Positions 1-6,842 of a DNA stretch of 6,896 nucleotides are shown here, piece after piece. The stretch comes from an uncultured Lachnospiraceae bacterium. Its GTDB lineage: Bacteria > Bacillota_A > Clostridia > Lachnospirales > Lachnospiraceae. The notes below the pieces were generated by a model that saw only the letters and a program-made list of their open reading frames with translations, made no database searches and was not told where the DNA came from. The DNA lies in the NCBI GenBank assembly GCA_900553635.1, contig USDU01000137.1, positions 1 to 6,896 of the forward strand, read 5' to 3'. The position numbers and the translations under genes are program-made. Each line of letters begins with the position of its first letter. Position 1 is the stretch's first letter.

Positions 1-1799
1 AGCTCCGCAAAAGGAGTCCACACATTCAGAAGTCCCAGTTTACGTAATTTCAGGCAGAAATCCACATCATTTAAAGAGATCACAAAGCTCTCATCCAGAC
101 CGCCCACCTGCTCATACAGGCTCTTGCGCACCAGCAGACAGGCGCCGGTAACCGCCGTCACATCCTGGGCGTAGCACAGGCGTCCCATGTAGCCCAGATG
201 CATCTTATCATCCTTGTAATGGGTGTGGCCCGCCGCCCGGTGAGCGCCGAGGCCGATGACGATGCCCGCATGCTGAATGGTATTGTCCGCATAGTAAAGC
301 TTACCGCCGACTGCAGCCACATCTGGCCGCTGGGCGTACATCAGAAGCTCCTCCATCCAGTCTCTGGTGATGACCTTCATATCATTGTTCAGGAGCAGCA
401 CATACTTGCCGTTGGTAAAGCTTACGCCGAAATTGTTGATTTTGGCATAATTAAATTCGCCCTCATATTTGACGATCCGGATCTTCGGATTGTGCTCCAG
501 GGCTTTATAGTAATCAAAGATCTCTTTTGTCTCGCTGTTATTCTCCACAATGACAATCTCGTAATTCTCATAGGTGGACTTATTAACGATGGACTCCACG
601 CAGCGGGACAGATCCTCCATATGATCCTTATTCGGAATCACGATGGAGATCAGGGGACGCTCCAGCAGCGGATAGCGGATCCGGAAAATCGTCGGGAACG
701 CCCGGGTGCTCTCCACCTTTACGTCCATACCGTATACATCCATGATGTGATCGTGAACCGCACGCTTGGCCGCATCCACCGCATAGGTCTTGGCGTTGAT
801 ATCCTGTGCCACACTGGCCTTATGGGAGCGCCAGTAGTAAAGGGCCTTCGGCACATGGTACACCAGCTTCGCTTTGCCGGTCAGCCGCAGGATCATATCG
901 TGATCCTGGCTTCCGTCATACTGGCTCCGGAAGACGCCTGTCTCGTCCAGCAGATGTCTGGAAAAGGCAGAAAAATGACAGATGTAGTTATTGCCGCGCA
1001 GATTGTCGATGGCGAAATCCGGCTTGAAGTGCAGCACGATCATGTGGTCAATGCTGTCGCCCTCAAAGGTGATCTCATCGCAGTAGATATAATCTGCATT
1101 TTTCTCATTGATGACCTTTGCGTATTCGAAAAGCACCGCCGGATGCAGAATATCATCGTGGTCCAGCAGGGCGATATACTCGCCGGTGGCCATTTTCAGG
1201 CACTCGTTGGTGTTGCCGGAGATCCCCTCGTTGTGCTCCAGCACCTGATATTTGATACGCGGATCCTTCTCCGCGTATCTCTTGCAGATCTCACCCACGT
1301 AGACATGCTCACTGTCGCTGCCGTCCGCCAGACACAGCTCCCAGTTCTGGTAAGTCTGAGCCTGTACGCAGTCCAGAAGCTCTGTCAGGAACTTCTCCGG
1401 CGTATTGTAAAGAGGCGTCAGAATACTGAACTTAATCATCCGCGGGAATACCGTTTCTCGCTGAGCCTTTGCTTCCTCCGGACTCGGGAAGCTGGCAGTG
1501 CCGTGGCGCTTCATATTCTTTCGCTCCTGCAGCTTGCTTCTTACCTTCCGCATAATGCCCGGGATAGAACCATAGCGTGTCAGACGATCTCTGGTTTTCT
1601 CATAGAAATGAAGACCCTTCCGGAGGGGTATCGCCAGCTTCCAGGCAAAGCTGCCCTTGATGCGGTCCAGCTTGAAATTCAGCTCCTCAATCTCCTTTTC
1701 GGACTCCTCAATTTTACTCACCAGGACCTCGGTCTTTTCCCGTTCTGCCTCGTAAAGTTTTTTATAATCCATTTGTTCCTGATCCATATTCTGCTCCAT
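1..1799 (-). CDS. Tandem-domain family 2 glycosyltransferase, 3' end cut off by the window edge
   Basis: Probable polysaccharide glycosyltransferase adding sugars from nucleotide donors to a lipid-linked glycan on the cytoplasmic face of the membrane. The 599 visible residues begin with a charged coiled coil (about 12-47), followed by a G-S-F-A-W-K-L-x-x-P-L-R element (49-60) and a basic linker. The first GT2 domain starts at about 124 (FSILTPLYNT), with A158-D159-G160, the metal-binding D213-H214-D215-D216 and a late QDHD at 298-301. A second GT2 domain starts at about 384 (ISIVIPNKD), with an ENNS loop, N471-N472-D473 in the DxD position and a late NDVDF. The reading frame is still open at position 1, so the end of domain two and anything after it are missing. 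The ATG at 1799 is chosen because a GAGG lies 6 nt upstream. It follows the transporter ATPase by 15 nt. Family assignment is firm; donor, acceptor and linkage cannot be read from the sequence. No signal peptide or membrane helix is visible. Confidence 0.9.
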   Translation of the reverse strand, partial: MEQNMDQEQMDYKKLYEAEREKTEVLVSKIEESEKEIEELNFKLDRIKGSFAWKLAIPLRKGLHFYEKTRDRLTRYGSIPGIMRKVRSKLQERKNMKRHGTASFPSPEEAKAQRETVFPRMIKFSILTPLYNTPEKFLTELLDCVQAQTYQNWELCLADGSDSEHVYVGEICKRYAEKDPRIKYQVLEHNEGISGNTNECLKMATGEYIALLDHDDILHPAVLFEYAKVINEKNADYIYCDEITFEGDSIDHMIVLHFKPDFAIDNLRGNNYICHFSAFSRHLLDETGVFRSQYDGSQDHDMILRLTGKAKLVYHVPKALYYWRSHKASVAQDINAKTYAVDAAKRAVHDHIMDVYGMDVKVESTRAFPTIFRIRYPLLERPLISIVIPNKDHMEDLSRCVESIVNKSTYENYEIVIVENNSETKEIFDYYKALEHNPKIRIVKYEGEFNYAKINNFGVSFTNGKYVLLLNNDMKVITRDWMEELLMYAQRPDVAAVGGKLYYADNTIQHAGIVIGLGAHRAAGHTHYKDDKMHLGYMGRLCYAQDVTAVTGACLLVRKSLYEQVGGLDESFVISLNDVDFCLKLRKLGLLNVWTPFAE

Positions 1800-1814
1800 A
1801 ACTTTCCTCGTTAT

Positions 1815-2561
1815 TTACTCCTTCGCGTTCGGATCCTCGTAGGCGTCGCAGACTTCCTCCGCCTCGCCGATCATCCGCACATGTCCCCGGTCAATCCAGA
1901 TGGCCTTGTTACAGATCTCCTTGACCTGCTCGATACTGTGGGACACAAAAAGAACCGTAGTATTGCGATCCATCATTTCCCGGATACGCTTTTTACATTT
2001 ATTCTGGAACTGATAATCGCCGACAGACAGAATCTCGTCGATGATCAGAATGTCCGCGTCTACGATGGTCGCGATGGAAAATCCAAGGCGGGCCAGCATA
2101 CCGGATGAAAAATTCTTGATAGGCACATCCACGAAGCGCTCCAGCCCCGCGAACGAGATAATATCGTCGAACCGCTCCTCCAGCATCTCCTGGGAATAGC
2201 CGATGAGCGCGCCGTTCAGGAAGATATTCTCCCGGGCGGTCAGATCGTGGTCAAAGCCTGCTCCCAGCTCAATCATGGGGGCGATGGTTCCGGTGGTCTC
2301 CACCGTACCCTTGGTGGGCTTTAAAACGCCCGCGATGATCTTCAGCATGGTACTCTTTCCCGAGCCGTTCATGCCGATGAGACCCACGGAATCGCCCTTT
2401 CGAATCTCGAAGCTCACATCGTTCAGCGCCCAGAACTCCTCGTAAAAGAGCTGGCGCTTCAGCATCTTGATCACGTATTCCTTGATGCTGTCCACCTTTT
2501 CTCTGGAGAGGTTGAAGCACATGGATACGTCTTTGACTTCTATGGCATTTTCTAACTTCAT
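1815..2561 (-). CDS. wzt: Polysaccharide ABC transporter ATP-binding protein (Wzt/TagH/KpsT type, no carbohydrate-binding domain)
   Basis: ATPase subunit powering export of a lipid-linked polysaccharide or wall polymer through the neighbouring permease. The 248-residue protein is one nucleotide-binding domain: Walker A GMNGSGKST at 63-71, signature-like N-F-S-S-G-M at 150-155, Walker B ILIIDE at 171-176 with D175 and E176, a D-loop SVGD at 179-182 and the switch histidine H208. The stretch G-T-I-A-P-M-I-E-L-G-A-G-F at 91-103 is typical of the O-antigen and teichoic-acid exporter subfamily rather than of drug or nutrient ABC proteins. The protein ends soon after the ATPase fold; O-antigen Wzt proteins that read a chain-end cap carry an extra C-terminal domain of roughly 150 residues, absent here. 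An AGGAG overlaps the permease stop codon 6 nt before the ATG, and the genes are 9 nt apart, so translational coupling is likely. The symbol is by family analogy; the cargo is inferred from neighbours. Confidence 0.93.
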   Translation of the reverse strand: MKLENAIEVKDVSMCFNLSREKVDSIKEYVIKMLKRQLFYEEFWALNDVSFEIRKGDSVGLIGMNGSGKSTMLKIIAGVLKPTKGTVETTGTIAPMIELGAGFDHDLTARENIFLNGALIGYSQEMLEERFDDIISFAGLERFVDVPIKNFSSGMLARLGFSIATIVDADILIIDEILSVGDYQFQNKCKKRIREMMDRNTTVLFVSHSIEQVKEICNKAIWIDRGHVRMIGEAEEVCDAYEDPNAKE

Positions 2562-2567
2562 ACTGCT

Positions 2568-2572
2568 CTCCT
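2568..2572 (-). promoter_or_regulatory. Ribosome binding site of the ATPase, overlapping the permease stop codon
   Basis: AGGAG on the minus strand, 6 nt before the ATG at 2561. Its first two bases are the last two of the permease TAG stop (2571-2573), a usual arrangement for coupled transporter subunits made in balanced amounts. Confidence 0.8.
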
Positions 2573-3359
2573 ATATCTTCAGAATAAACTTATCCTGGGA
2601 TTTCTTAAATACCAGGGAACCAATCACCAGCGCAATCACGCACCATACGATACTCTGCACATGGAGAATCCAGGGCGCTGTCACACCATCCAGCACCACT
2701 GCGCGGAAAATCTTGATAAACGCAGTCAATGGATTGGCATTGATGATAAAGACTGCCCACTTGGGCGCGCCGTCCAGGATGGACATGGGGTAAATGACCG
2801 GAGTCAGATACATCCATGCCGTGGTCACAACACTGTACAAATGCATTAAATCACGGAAGCTTACTGCAGCCGCAGATAAAAACAGACTCACGCCTGTGGA
2901 AAACAAAAGTACATACAAAAGCGGAAATACCGCCAGAAGCACCGTCGGCGTCACGCGGGAGCGTGTAGCCACCATCACAATTACCAGAGCAATCATGGAA
3001 GACAGCAGGTTGACACCGCTGGACATAACCTTGGTAATCGGAAACAGATACTTCGGCACATACACCTTTTTAATCAGTTCGCCGCTGTGGACGATGGAGC
3101 CCATGGCGATACTGGTCGATTCATTAAAGAAGTTGAAGATGACCTGGCCGCACAACAAATATACCGGGAAATTCTCCACATCTCCGTAACGGGAGAAAAA
3201 GTAGGAAAATACAATAGACAGTACTGTCATCATCAGAAGAGGATTCAGTACCGTCCATAAAAGGCCCAGCACAGAGCGTCGGTATTTAGTTTTGATGTCC
3301 CTCATGACCAGCTGGTCAATGAGGGCTCTGTATTTAACAAAGACACTAAGCAAGCTCAC
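2571..3359 (-). CDS. wzm: Polysaccharide ABC transporter permease (ABC-2 type, Wzm/TagG family), GTG start
   Basis: Membrane subunit of an exporter that moves lipid-linked polysaccharide across the cytoplasmic membrane. The 262 residues match the usual family size (about 260). An amphipathic N-terminal stretch leads to the hallmark Y-R-R-S-x-L-G-L-L-W segment (26-35) and N-P-L (39-41). About six hydrophobic segments follow, near 33-55, 65-85, 113-131, 140-166, 176-192 and 233-251. V-S-F-R-D at 166-170, T-P-V-I-Y-P at 186-191 and N-P-L at 209-211 are also typical. The start is a GTG, supported by AAAGGA 7 nt upstream and by the N-terminus expected for the family. The start lies inside the preceding gene, giving a 14-nt overlap in another frame, so expression probably depends on translation of that gene. 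The ATPase gene follows after 9 nt. Family is confident; the substrate is inferred from the adjacent rfb genes and glycosyltransferase. Confidence 0.93.
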   Translation of the reverse strand: MSLLSVFVKYRALIDQLVMRDIKTKYRRSVLGLLWTVLNPLLMMTVLSIVFSYFFSRYGDVENFPVYLLCGQVIFNFFNESTSIAMGSIVHSGELIKKVYVPKYLFPITKVMSSGVNLLSSMIALVIVMVATRSRVTPTVLLAVFPLLYVLLFSTGVSLFLSAAAVSFRDLMHLYSVVTTAWMYLTPVIYPMSILDGAPKWAVFIINANPLTAFIKIFRAVVLDGVTAPWILHVQSIVWCVIALVIGSLVFKKSQDKFILKI

Positions 3360-4167
3360 GGCGGTATCCTTTCTGAATCACACGGTTGATCACGGCAATC
3401 AGCACAAAGGCTCCCAGAAATACCATGCCGAAGCGGAAAAAGCTGAAGCACAGCACCTGATCGTTGGGCCGCGGTGTGGAGTAATAAGCGTTATTAAAGA
3501 TGAACAGCTCACTGCAGAGAGCCAGATAGACAGCCGCCAGGAAGGTCAGAATATTGCCCTTGCCGAAAATCACCTTCATGGGACCCTGAGCGTCATGCTG
3601 CAGCTTCCAGATGCCGGAGGAATAGATATCCTCAGCCTCCACCTTCAGCCGCTTATTTTCCTTCTCCAGGGCATGATTTTCCTTCATGGCGATATCCAGT
3701 TTGCCCAGAAGCTGCGCCTTCTCCTTCTCGGAAACACTGTGCTTCTTGATCTCCTGCCAGTATTCCTTCTTGTCATTGCCCAGCTCCAGTACACGGAAGG
3801 TCACCTTCGCGCTTTTAAGCTTCAGGCACAGAGCCTCGTCCACAAAAAACTTCGGGTCGTTATGCAGATAGACGAAGATGGGATCAAAATCCACATCACT
3901 GTTGGTCTTGATCCGCTCCATCTCAATCTGTTTGGTCTCATCATCCTCATAGGTCAGGGCCAGGTTCTCCAGCTTCACCATGCTACTGTCCTCCAGCAGC
4001 GGGTCAAACCGGAAGCCACAGGTGTGCTCAAAGCCTGTCAGGTCAAAGTCCAGAGTTACGGTCTCACCCAGGGCACAGGTATAGGGCACTGTCAGGGAAT
4101 CCTCCGGACGGAAATCCTTACCTGTATCAATAAATACCTCTGCTGTCAGCTGTACACTCTCACTCAT
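3346..4167 (-). CDS. Unrecognised membrane-anchored protein: probable beta-rich domain, coiled coil, two-helix C-terminal hairpin
   Basis: I do not recognise a characterised family. The 273 residues divide into three parts. Residues 1-130 look beta-rich, with V-F-I-D-T-G at 11-16, L-D-F-D-L-T-G-F at 39-46 and F-R-F-D-P at 52-56; this resembles small beta-sandwich modules I recall beside glycosyltransferases of Clostridia, a recollection rather than a search result. Residues about 145-180 are a charged heptad-like coiled coil ending in I-Y-S-S-G-I-W-K-L (181-189). Two hydrophobic segments follow at about 206-225 and 239-261, with a basic tail K-G-Y-R-R. There is no signal peptide, and positive charges flank the hairpin on both sides, so the soluble part is probably cytoplasmic. 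It begins 1 nt after the rfbC stop, with AAGGAG 13 nt upstream, and overlaps the permease gene by 14 nt. A role linked to lipid-linked glycan assembly or export is inferred from position only. Confidence 0.85.
   Translation of the reverse strand: MSESVQLTAEVFIDTGKDFRPEDSLTVPYTCALGETVTLDFDLTGFEHTCGFRFDPLLEDSSMVKLENLALTYEDDETKQIEMERIKTNSDVDFDPIFVYLHNDPKFFVDEALCLKLKSAKVTFRVLELGNDKKEYWQEIKKHSVSEKEKAQLLGKLDIAMKENHALEKENKRLKVEAEDIYSSGIWKLQHDAQGPMKVIFGKGNILTFLAAVYLALCSELFIFNNAYYSTPRPNDQVLCFSFFRFGMVFLGAFVLIAVINRVIQKGYRRELA
3367..3372 (-). promoter_or_regulatory. Ribosome binding site of the permease, inside the preceding gene
   Basis: AAAGGA on the minus strand, 7 nt before the GTG at 3359. It lies within the last codons of the unrecognised 273-residue gene, so ribosomes finishing that gene pass over it. 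This supports the GTG start and coupled translation. Confidence 0.7.
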
Positions 4168-4168
4168 C

Positions 4169-4720
4169 TTATTTCTTCAACTCCTTAATTCCGCCCCATT
4201 TCTGATCCTTCTCAGAAATTGTCAGCTCCATTCCCTCCGGGATCGGCCACTCCACGCCGATATCCGGGTCGCTCCACAGCAGGCCGCCCTCATCGTTCGG
4301 ATGATAGAAATCGGTACACTTGTACGCGAACTCCGCGTAATCGGACAGCACCAGGAAGCCGTGGGCGAAATTCTTCGGGATGAAGAACTGCTTTTTATTT
4401 TCCGCGGAAAGCAGTACGCCGTACCACTGTCCGTAGGTGGCGGATCCCTCGCGCAGGTCTACGGCCACGTCGAACACTTCGCCGCTTACCACGCGCACGA
4501 TCTTATCCTGGGGATGGTTAATCTGGAAATGCAGGCCGCGCAGTACGCCCTTCTTGGACGCGGACTGGTTGTCCTGTACAAAGGGCATATCAATGCCTGC
4601 TTCCCTGTAATCGTTGTAGTTGTATGTCTCCATGAAATAACCGCGCTCGTCGCCGAATACGGTCGGAGTAATCACCTTCAGACCTTCGATCGGGCAGGTC
4701 TCAACTGTAATCTTTCCCAT
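4169..4720 (-). CDS. rfbC: dTDP-4-dehydrorhamnose 3,5-epimerase
   Basis: Cytoplasmic cupin-fold enzyme (RmlC family) that epimerises C3 and C5 of dTDP-4-keto-6-deoxy-D-glucose to the L-rhamno form, third step to dTDP-L-rhamnose. At 183 residues it has the family's normal length. Visible hallmarks are D24-E25-R26-G27-Y28-F29, FVQDNQS at 47-53, R-G-L-H-F-Q at 61-66 with the catalytic-type H64, K73, F-x-I-P-x-x-F-A-H-G-F at 112-122, and Y133 in A-Y-K-C-T. E170-K171-D172 near the end may hold the aspartate that pairs with the histidine in the family. The ATG at 4720 is preceded by GGGAG at a 10-nt distance; another ATG 7 nt upstream is out of frame. It lies 35 nt after rfbA and 1 nt before the next gene. 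The product commits the intermediate towards L-rhamnose, although some 6-deoxy-L-talose routes share this step. Confidence 0.97.
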   Translation of the reverse strand: MGKITVETCPIEGLKVITPTVFGDERGYFMETYNYNDYREAGIDMPFVQDNQSASKKGVLRGLHFQINHPQDKIVRVVSGEVFDVAVDLREGSATYGQWYGVLLSAENKKQFFIPKNFAHGFLVLSDYAEFAYKCTDFYHPNDEGGLLWSDPDIGVEWPIPEGMELTISEKDQKWGGIKELKK

Positions 4721-4755
4721 TTTTCATTGTCTCCCTTGTAAGCTATTTGAAAAAT

Positions 4756-5625
4756 TTATAATCCGTTGGCCACATCGATCAGATACTGGCCGTATGCTGT
4801 CTTCAGAAGCGGCTGTGCCAGCTTCACCAGCTGTTCCTTGTCGATAAAGCCGCGGCGGTACGCGATCTCCTCGATACAGGAGATGTACATACCCTGACGC
4901 TTCTGGAAAGCGGCTACGAAGTCCGCAGCGTCGAGGAGCGCGTCGTGATTGCCGGTATCCAGCCATGCAAAGCCGCGTCCCAGGGTCTCTACCCGCAGGG
5001 TTCCACGGCGCAGATACTCGTTGTTAATGCTGGTGATCTCGATTTCACCACGTGCAGAGGGCTTTACGTTCTTGGCGATCTCTACCACGTCGTTGTCGTA
5101 GAAATACAGACCCGGTACCGCATAGTTGGACTTGGGATTCTCCGGCTTCTCTTCAATGGAAAGAGCCTTGCCCTCCCGGTCAAACTCTACCACGCCGTAC
5201 TCACGGGGATCCTTTACGTAATAACCGAAGATGGTAGCGCCGGTCTCGCGCTCCGCCGCGTTCTTCAGAACTCTGGAGAAGCTCTGTCCATAGAAGATAT
5301 TGTCTCCCAGAACCAGGGCTACACGGTCGTCGCCGATGAATTTCTCACCGATAATAAACGCGTCAGCCAGTCCTCTGGGGCTCTCCTGTACCGCATAGCT
5401 CATCTTCATGCCCAGCTGGGAACCGTCGCCCAGAAGCTCCTCGAAGATGGGCAGATCGCGCGGGGTAGAGATAATCAGCACCTCACGGATGCCCGCAAGC
5501 ATCAGGGTGGACAGCGGATAATAAATCATCGGCTTGTCATATACCGGCATAATCTGCTTGGAAATCGCCTTTGTCAGCGGATAAAGTCTTGTTCCGGAAC
5601 CTCCGGCCAGAATAATTCCCTTCAT
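4756..5625 (-). CDS. rfbA: Glucose-1-phosphate thymidylyltransferase
   Basis: Cytoplasmic nucleotidyltransferase (RmlA family) that joins dTTP and alpha-D-glucose-1-phosphate to give dTDP-glucose and pyrophosphate, first step of dTDP-rhamnose synthesis. The 289-residue length is standard. The N-terminal nucleotide-binding loop is G8-G9-S10-G11-T12-R13-L14, followed by P16-L-T and S22-K23-Q24. Other landmarks are Q80-E81-S-P-R-G-L-A, V-L-G-D-N at 105-109 with the metal-binding D108, E159-K160-P161 and the sugar-site motif W221-L-D-T-G225. The short form with these motifs matches RmlA rather than the longer UDP- or CDP-glucose enzymes. An AGGAGA lies 9 nt before the ATG. It follows rfbB by 29 nt. 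In the family, dTDP-L-rhamnose inhibits the enzyme allosterically; no transcriptional control element is visible at this gene. Confidence 0.97.
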   Translation of the reverse strand: MKGIILAGGSGTRLYPLTKAISKQIMPVYDKPMIYYPLSTLMLAGIREVLIISTPRDLPIFEELLGDGSQLGMKMSYAVQESPRGLADAFIIGEKFIGDDRVALVLGDNIFYGQSFSRVLKNAAERETGATIFGYYVKDPREYGVVEFDREGKALSIEEKPENPKSNYAVPGLYFYDNDVVEIAKNVKPSARGEIEITSINNEYLRRGTLRVETLGRGFAWLDTGNHDALLDAADFVAAFQKRQGMYISCIEEIAYRRGFIDKEQLVKLAQPLLKTAYGQYLIDVANGL

Positions 5626-5654
5626 TTGTAATTTTCTCCTATCTGTTCCGTTCC

Positions 5655-6737
5655 TTATTTATTCTTATACATCTCTTCGTAGTATTTCTGATAATCGCCG
5701 CTGGTTACGTTCTTCATCCAGTCCTCATGCTCAAAGAACCACTGGATAGTCAGGCGGATACCGTCCTTGAACATGGTTTCCGGATACCAGCCAATCTCCT
5801 CTTTGATCTTGTCCGGAGCGATGGCGTAACGGCGATCATGACCCTTACGGTCTGTCACGTAGGTGATCAGATCCTTGCTTACCAGCTTCTTTCGCGGATC
5901 CTCGTCCGGCAGCATCTCCTGCAGGGTCTCCAGGATGATATTAATAATCTCGATATTCTGCTTCTCATTGTGTCCGCCGATGTTGTAGCGCTCGCCCAGG
6001 CGGCCATTTTCCTGTACCATGTCGATGGCCTTGGCGTGATCATCCACATACAGCCAGTCGCGTACATTCTTGCCGTCGCCGTATACCGGGAGCTTCTTGC
6101 CCTGCAGAGCGTTATTGATAATCAGCGGGATCAGCTTCTCCGGGAACTGATACGGGCCGTAGTTATTGCTGCAGTTGGTGATGTTCATGGGGAAGCGGTA
6201 GGTATCCCAGTATGCCTTTACCAGCATATCAGAGGATGCCTTGCTTGCGGAGTAGGGGCTGTGCGGATCGATAGGGGTGGTCTCATAAAAATAAGTATCG
6301 CCCTCTTCCAGAGATCCGTATACCTCGTCTGTGGATACATGCAGGAATTTCTTATCTGCCTTGAAGGTGCCGTCCGGCAGCTCCCAGGCTTTCTTTGCCG
6401 CGTTCAGCATTACCAGGGTGCCCAGTACGTTGGTCTCTACAAAGATCTCCGGGTTCACGATACTGCGGTCCACATGGCTCTCTGCCGCGAAATGTACCAC
6501 GCGGTCGATGTCATTTTCCGCAAAGATCTTCTCAATGGCCTCGCGATCGCGGATATCTGCCTTGATAAAGGTGTAGTTGTCCCGATCCTCGATGTCCTTT
6601 AAGTTCTCCAGGTTACCTGCGTAGGTCAGCGCGTCCACGTTGATGATGCGGATCGTGTCGCCGTACTTGCGGAACATGTAGTGAATGTAGTTGGAACCGA
6701 TGAAGCCGGCTCCTCCGGTTACAAGATAAGTTCTCAT
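5655..6737 (-). CDS. rfbB: dTDP-glucose 4,6-dehydratase
   Basis: NAD-dependent extended short-chain dehydrogenase (RmlB family) that converts dTDP-D-glucose to dTDP-4-keto-6-deoxy-D-glucose, second step of the rhamnose pathway. The 360 residues have the usual length. The NAD-binding loop is T7-G8-G9-A10-G11-F12-I13-G14, followed by D35-A36-L37-T38-Y39-A40-G41-N42. [10 protein letters not shown] at 83-92 and S-T-D-E-V-Y-G at 135-141 contain the family's active-site D137-E138, and the Y162-x-x-x-K166 pair is present. The C-terminal region has [10 protein letters not shown], typical of RmlB. The ATG at 6737 is chosen because GGAGGA lies 9 nt upstream and the protein then begins just before the Rossmann strand, as in the family. 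In-frame ATGs at 6776 and 6815 are rejected: the first lacks a ribosome binding site and sits at the expected transcript 5' end, and the second lies inside the -35 box. It is the first gene after the promoter. Confidence 0.97.
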   Translation of the reverse strand: MRTYLVTGGAGFIGSNYIHYMFRKYGDTIRIINVDALTYAGNLENLKDIEDRDNYTFIKADIRDREAIEKIFAENDIDRVVHFAAESHVDRSIVNPEIFVETNVLGTLVMLNAAKKAWELPDGTFKADKKFLHVSTDEVYGSLEEGDTYFYETTPIDPHSPYSASKASSDMLVKAYWDTYRFPMNITNCSNNYGPYQFPEKLIPLIINNALQGKKLPVYGDGKNVRDWLYVDDHAKAIDMVQENGRLGERYNIGGHNEKQNIEIINIILETLQEMLPDEDPRKKLVSKDLITYVTDRKGHDRRYAIAPDKIKEEIGWYPETMFKDGIRLTIQWFFEHEDWMKNVTSGDYQKYYEEMYKNK

Positions 6738-6746
6738 TTTAAAAAA

Positions 6747-6752
6747 TCCTCC
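6747..6752 (-). promoter_or_regulatory. Ribosome binding site of rfbB
   Basis: GGAGGA on the minus strand, 9 nt before the ATG at 6737. It fixes the rfbB start against two upstream in-frame ATGs that have no such site. Confidence 0.88.
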
Positions 6753-6786
6753 GATTTTATTCTTATTTTTCTTCATAGTTATTTGC

Positions 6787-6815
6787 AGTATAGCATTATT
6801 TGCCGTCCATGGCAA
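6787..6815 (-). promoter_or_regulatory. Sigma-A type promoter with extended -10, upstream of rfbB
   Basis: Read on the minus strand, a -35 box TTGCCA (6810-6815, five of six consensus bases) and a -10 box TATACT (6787-6792, five of six) are separated by exactly 17 bp. A TG one base before the -10 makes an extended -10. Transcription would begin near 6779-6780 and leave a leader of about 42 nt before the rfbB ATG. It is the only strong promoter-like match seen in the upstream region, and it faces the whole gene block. Confidence 0.78.
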
Positions 6816-6842
6816 GGATTTTAAGATTTGACGCCTGTTTGT

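Larger units (their letters stand above)
1..6780 (-). other. Probable single operon for deoxysugar synthesis, glycan assembly and ABC export
   Basis: All seven genes share one strand. Successive spacings in transcription order are 29, 35, 1, minus 14, 9 and 15 nt. None of the gaps contains a hairpin followed by a T run, and only the region before rfbB shows a clear promoter. The operon continues past position 1, where further glycosyltransferases and possibly rfbD would be expected. Co-transcription is inferred from layout. Confidence 0.8.

Noticed and set aside
198..2108. A very long plus-strand open frame (about 636 codons) antisense to the glycosyltransferase and the end of the ATPase
   Set aside because: It spans two well-supported minus-strand genes and the gap between them, has no ribosome binding site or recognisable domain, and its composition looks like the complement of coding sequence. 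Such frames are common opposite GC-balanced genes.
4720..4727. Alternative ATG at 4727 for rfbC
   Set aside because: It is out of frame with rfbC; the in-frame ATG at 4720 has GGGAG at a workable distance.
4721..4755. Possible terminator or internal promoter between rfbA and rfbC
   Set aside because: The 35-nt gap shows no GC-rich hairpin with a T run and no paired -35/-10 boxes; it holds only the rfbC ribosome binding site.
3292..5631. Other long plus-strand open frames, including 3292-4188, 4301-4741 and 4945-5631
   Set aside because: Each is fully antisense to a confident gene (permease/membrane protein, rfbC, rfbA) and shows no domain, promoter or ribosome binding site.
5727..6602. Plus-strand 291-codon open frame antisense to rfbB
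   Set aside because: rfbB is unmistakable on the other strand; the antisense translation has no family resemblance and no start signal.
6738..6815. Upstream in-frame ATGs at 6815 and 6776 that would extend rfbB by 26 or 13 residues
   Set aside because: The first ATG lies within the -35 box and upstream of the predicted transcript start; the second sits at the expected 5' end with no ribosome binding site. The added residues would encode the GGAGGA site itself and are not typical of the family.
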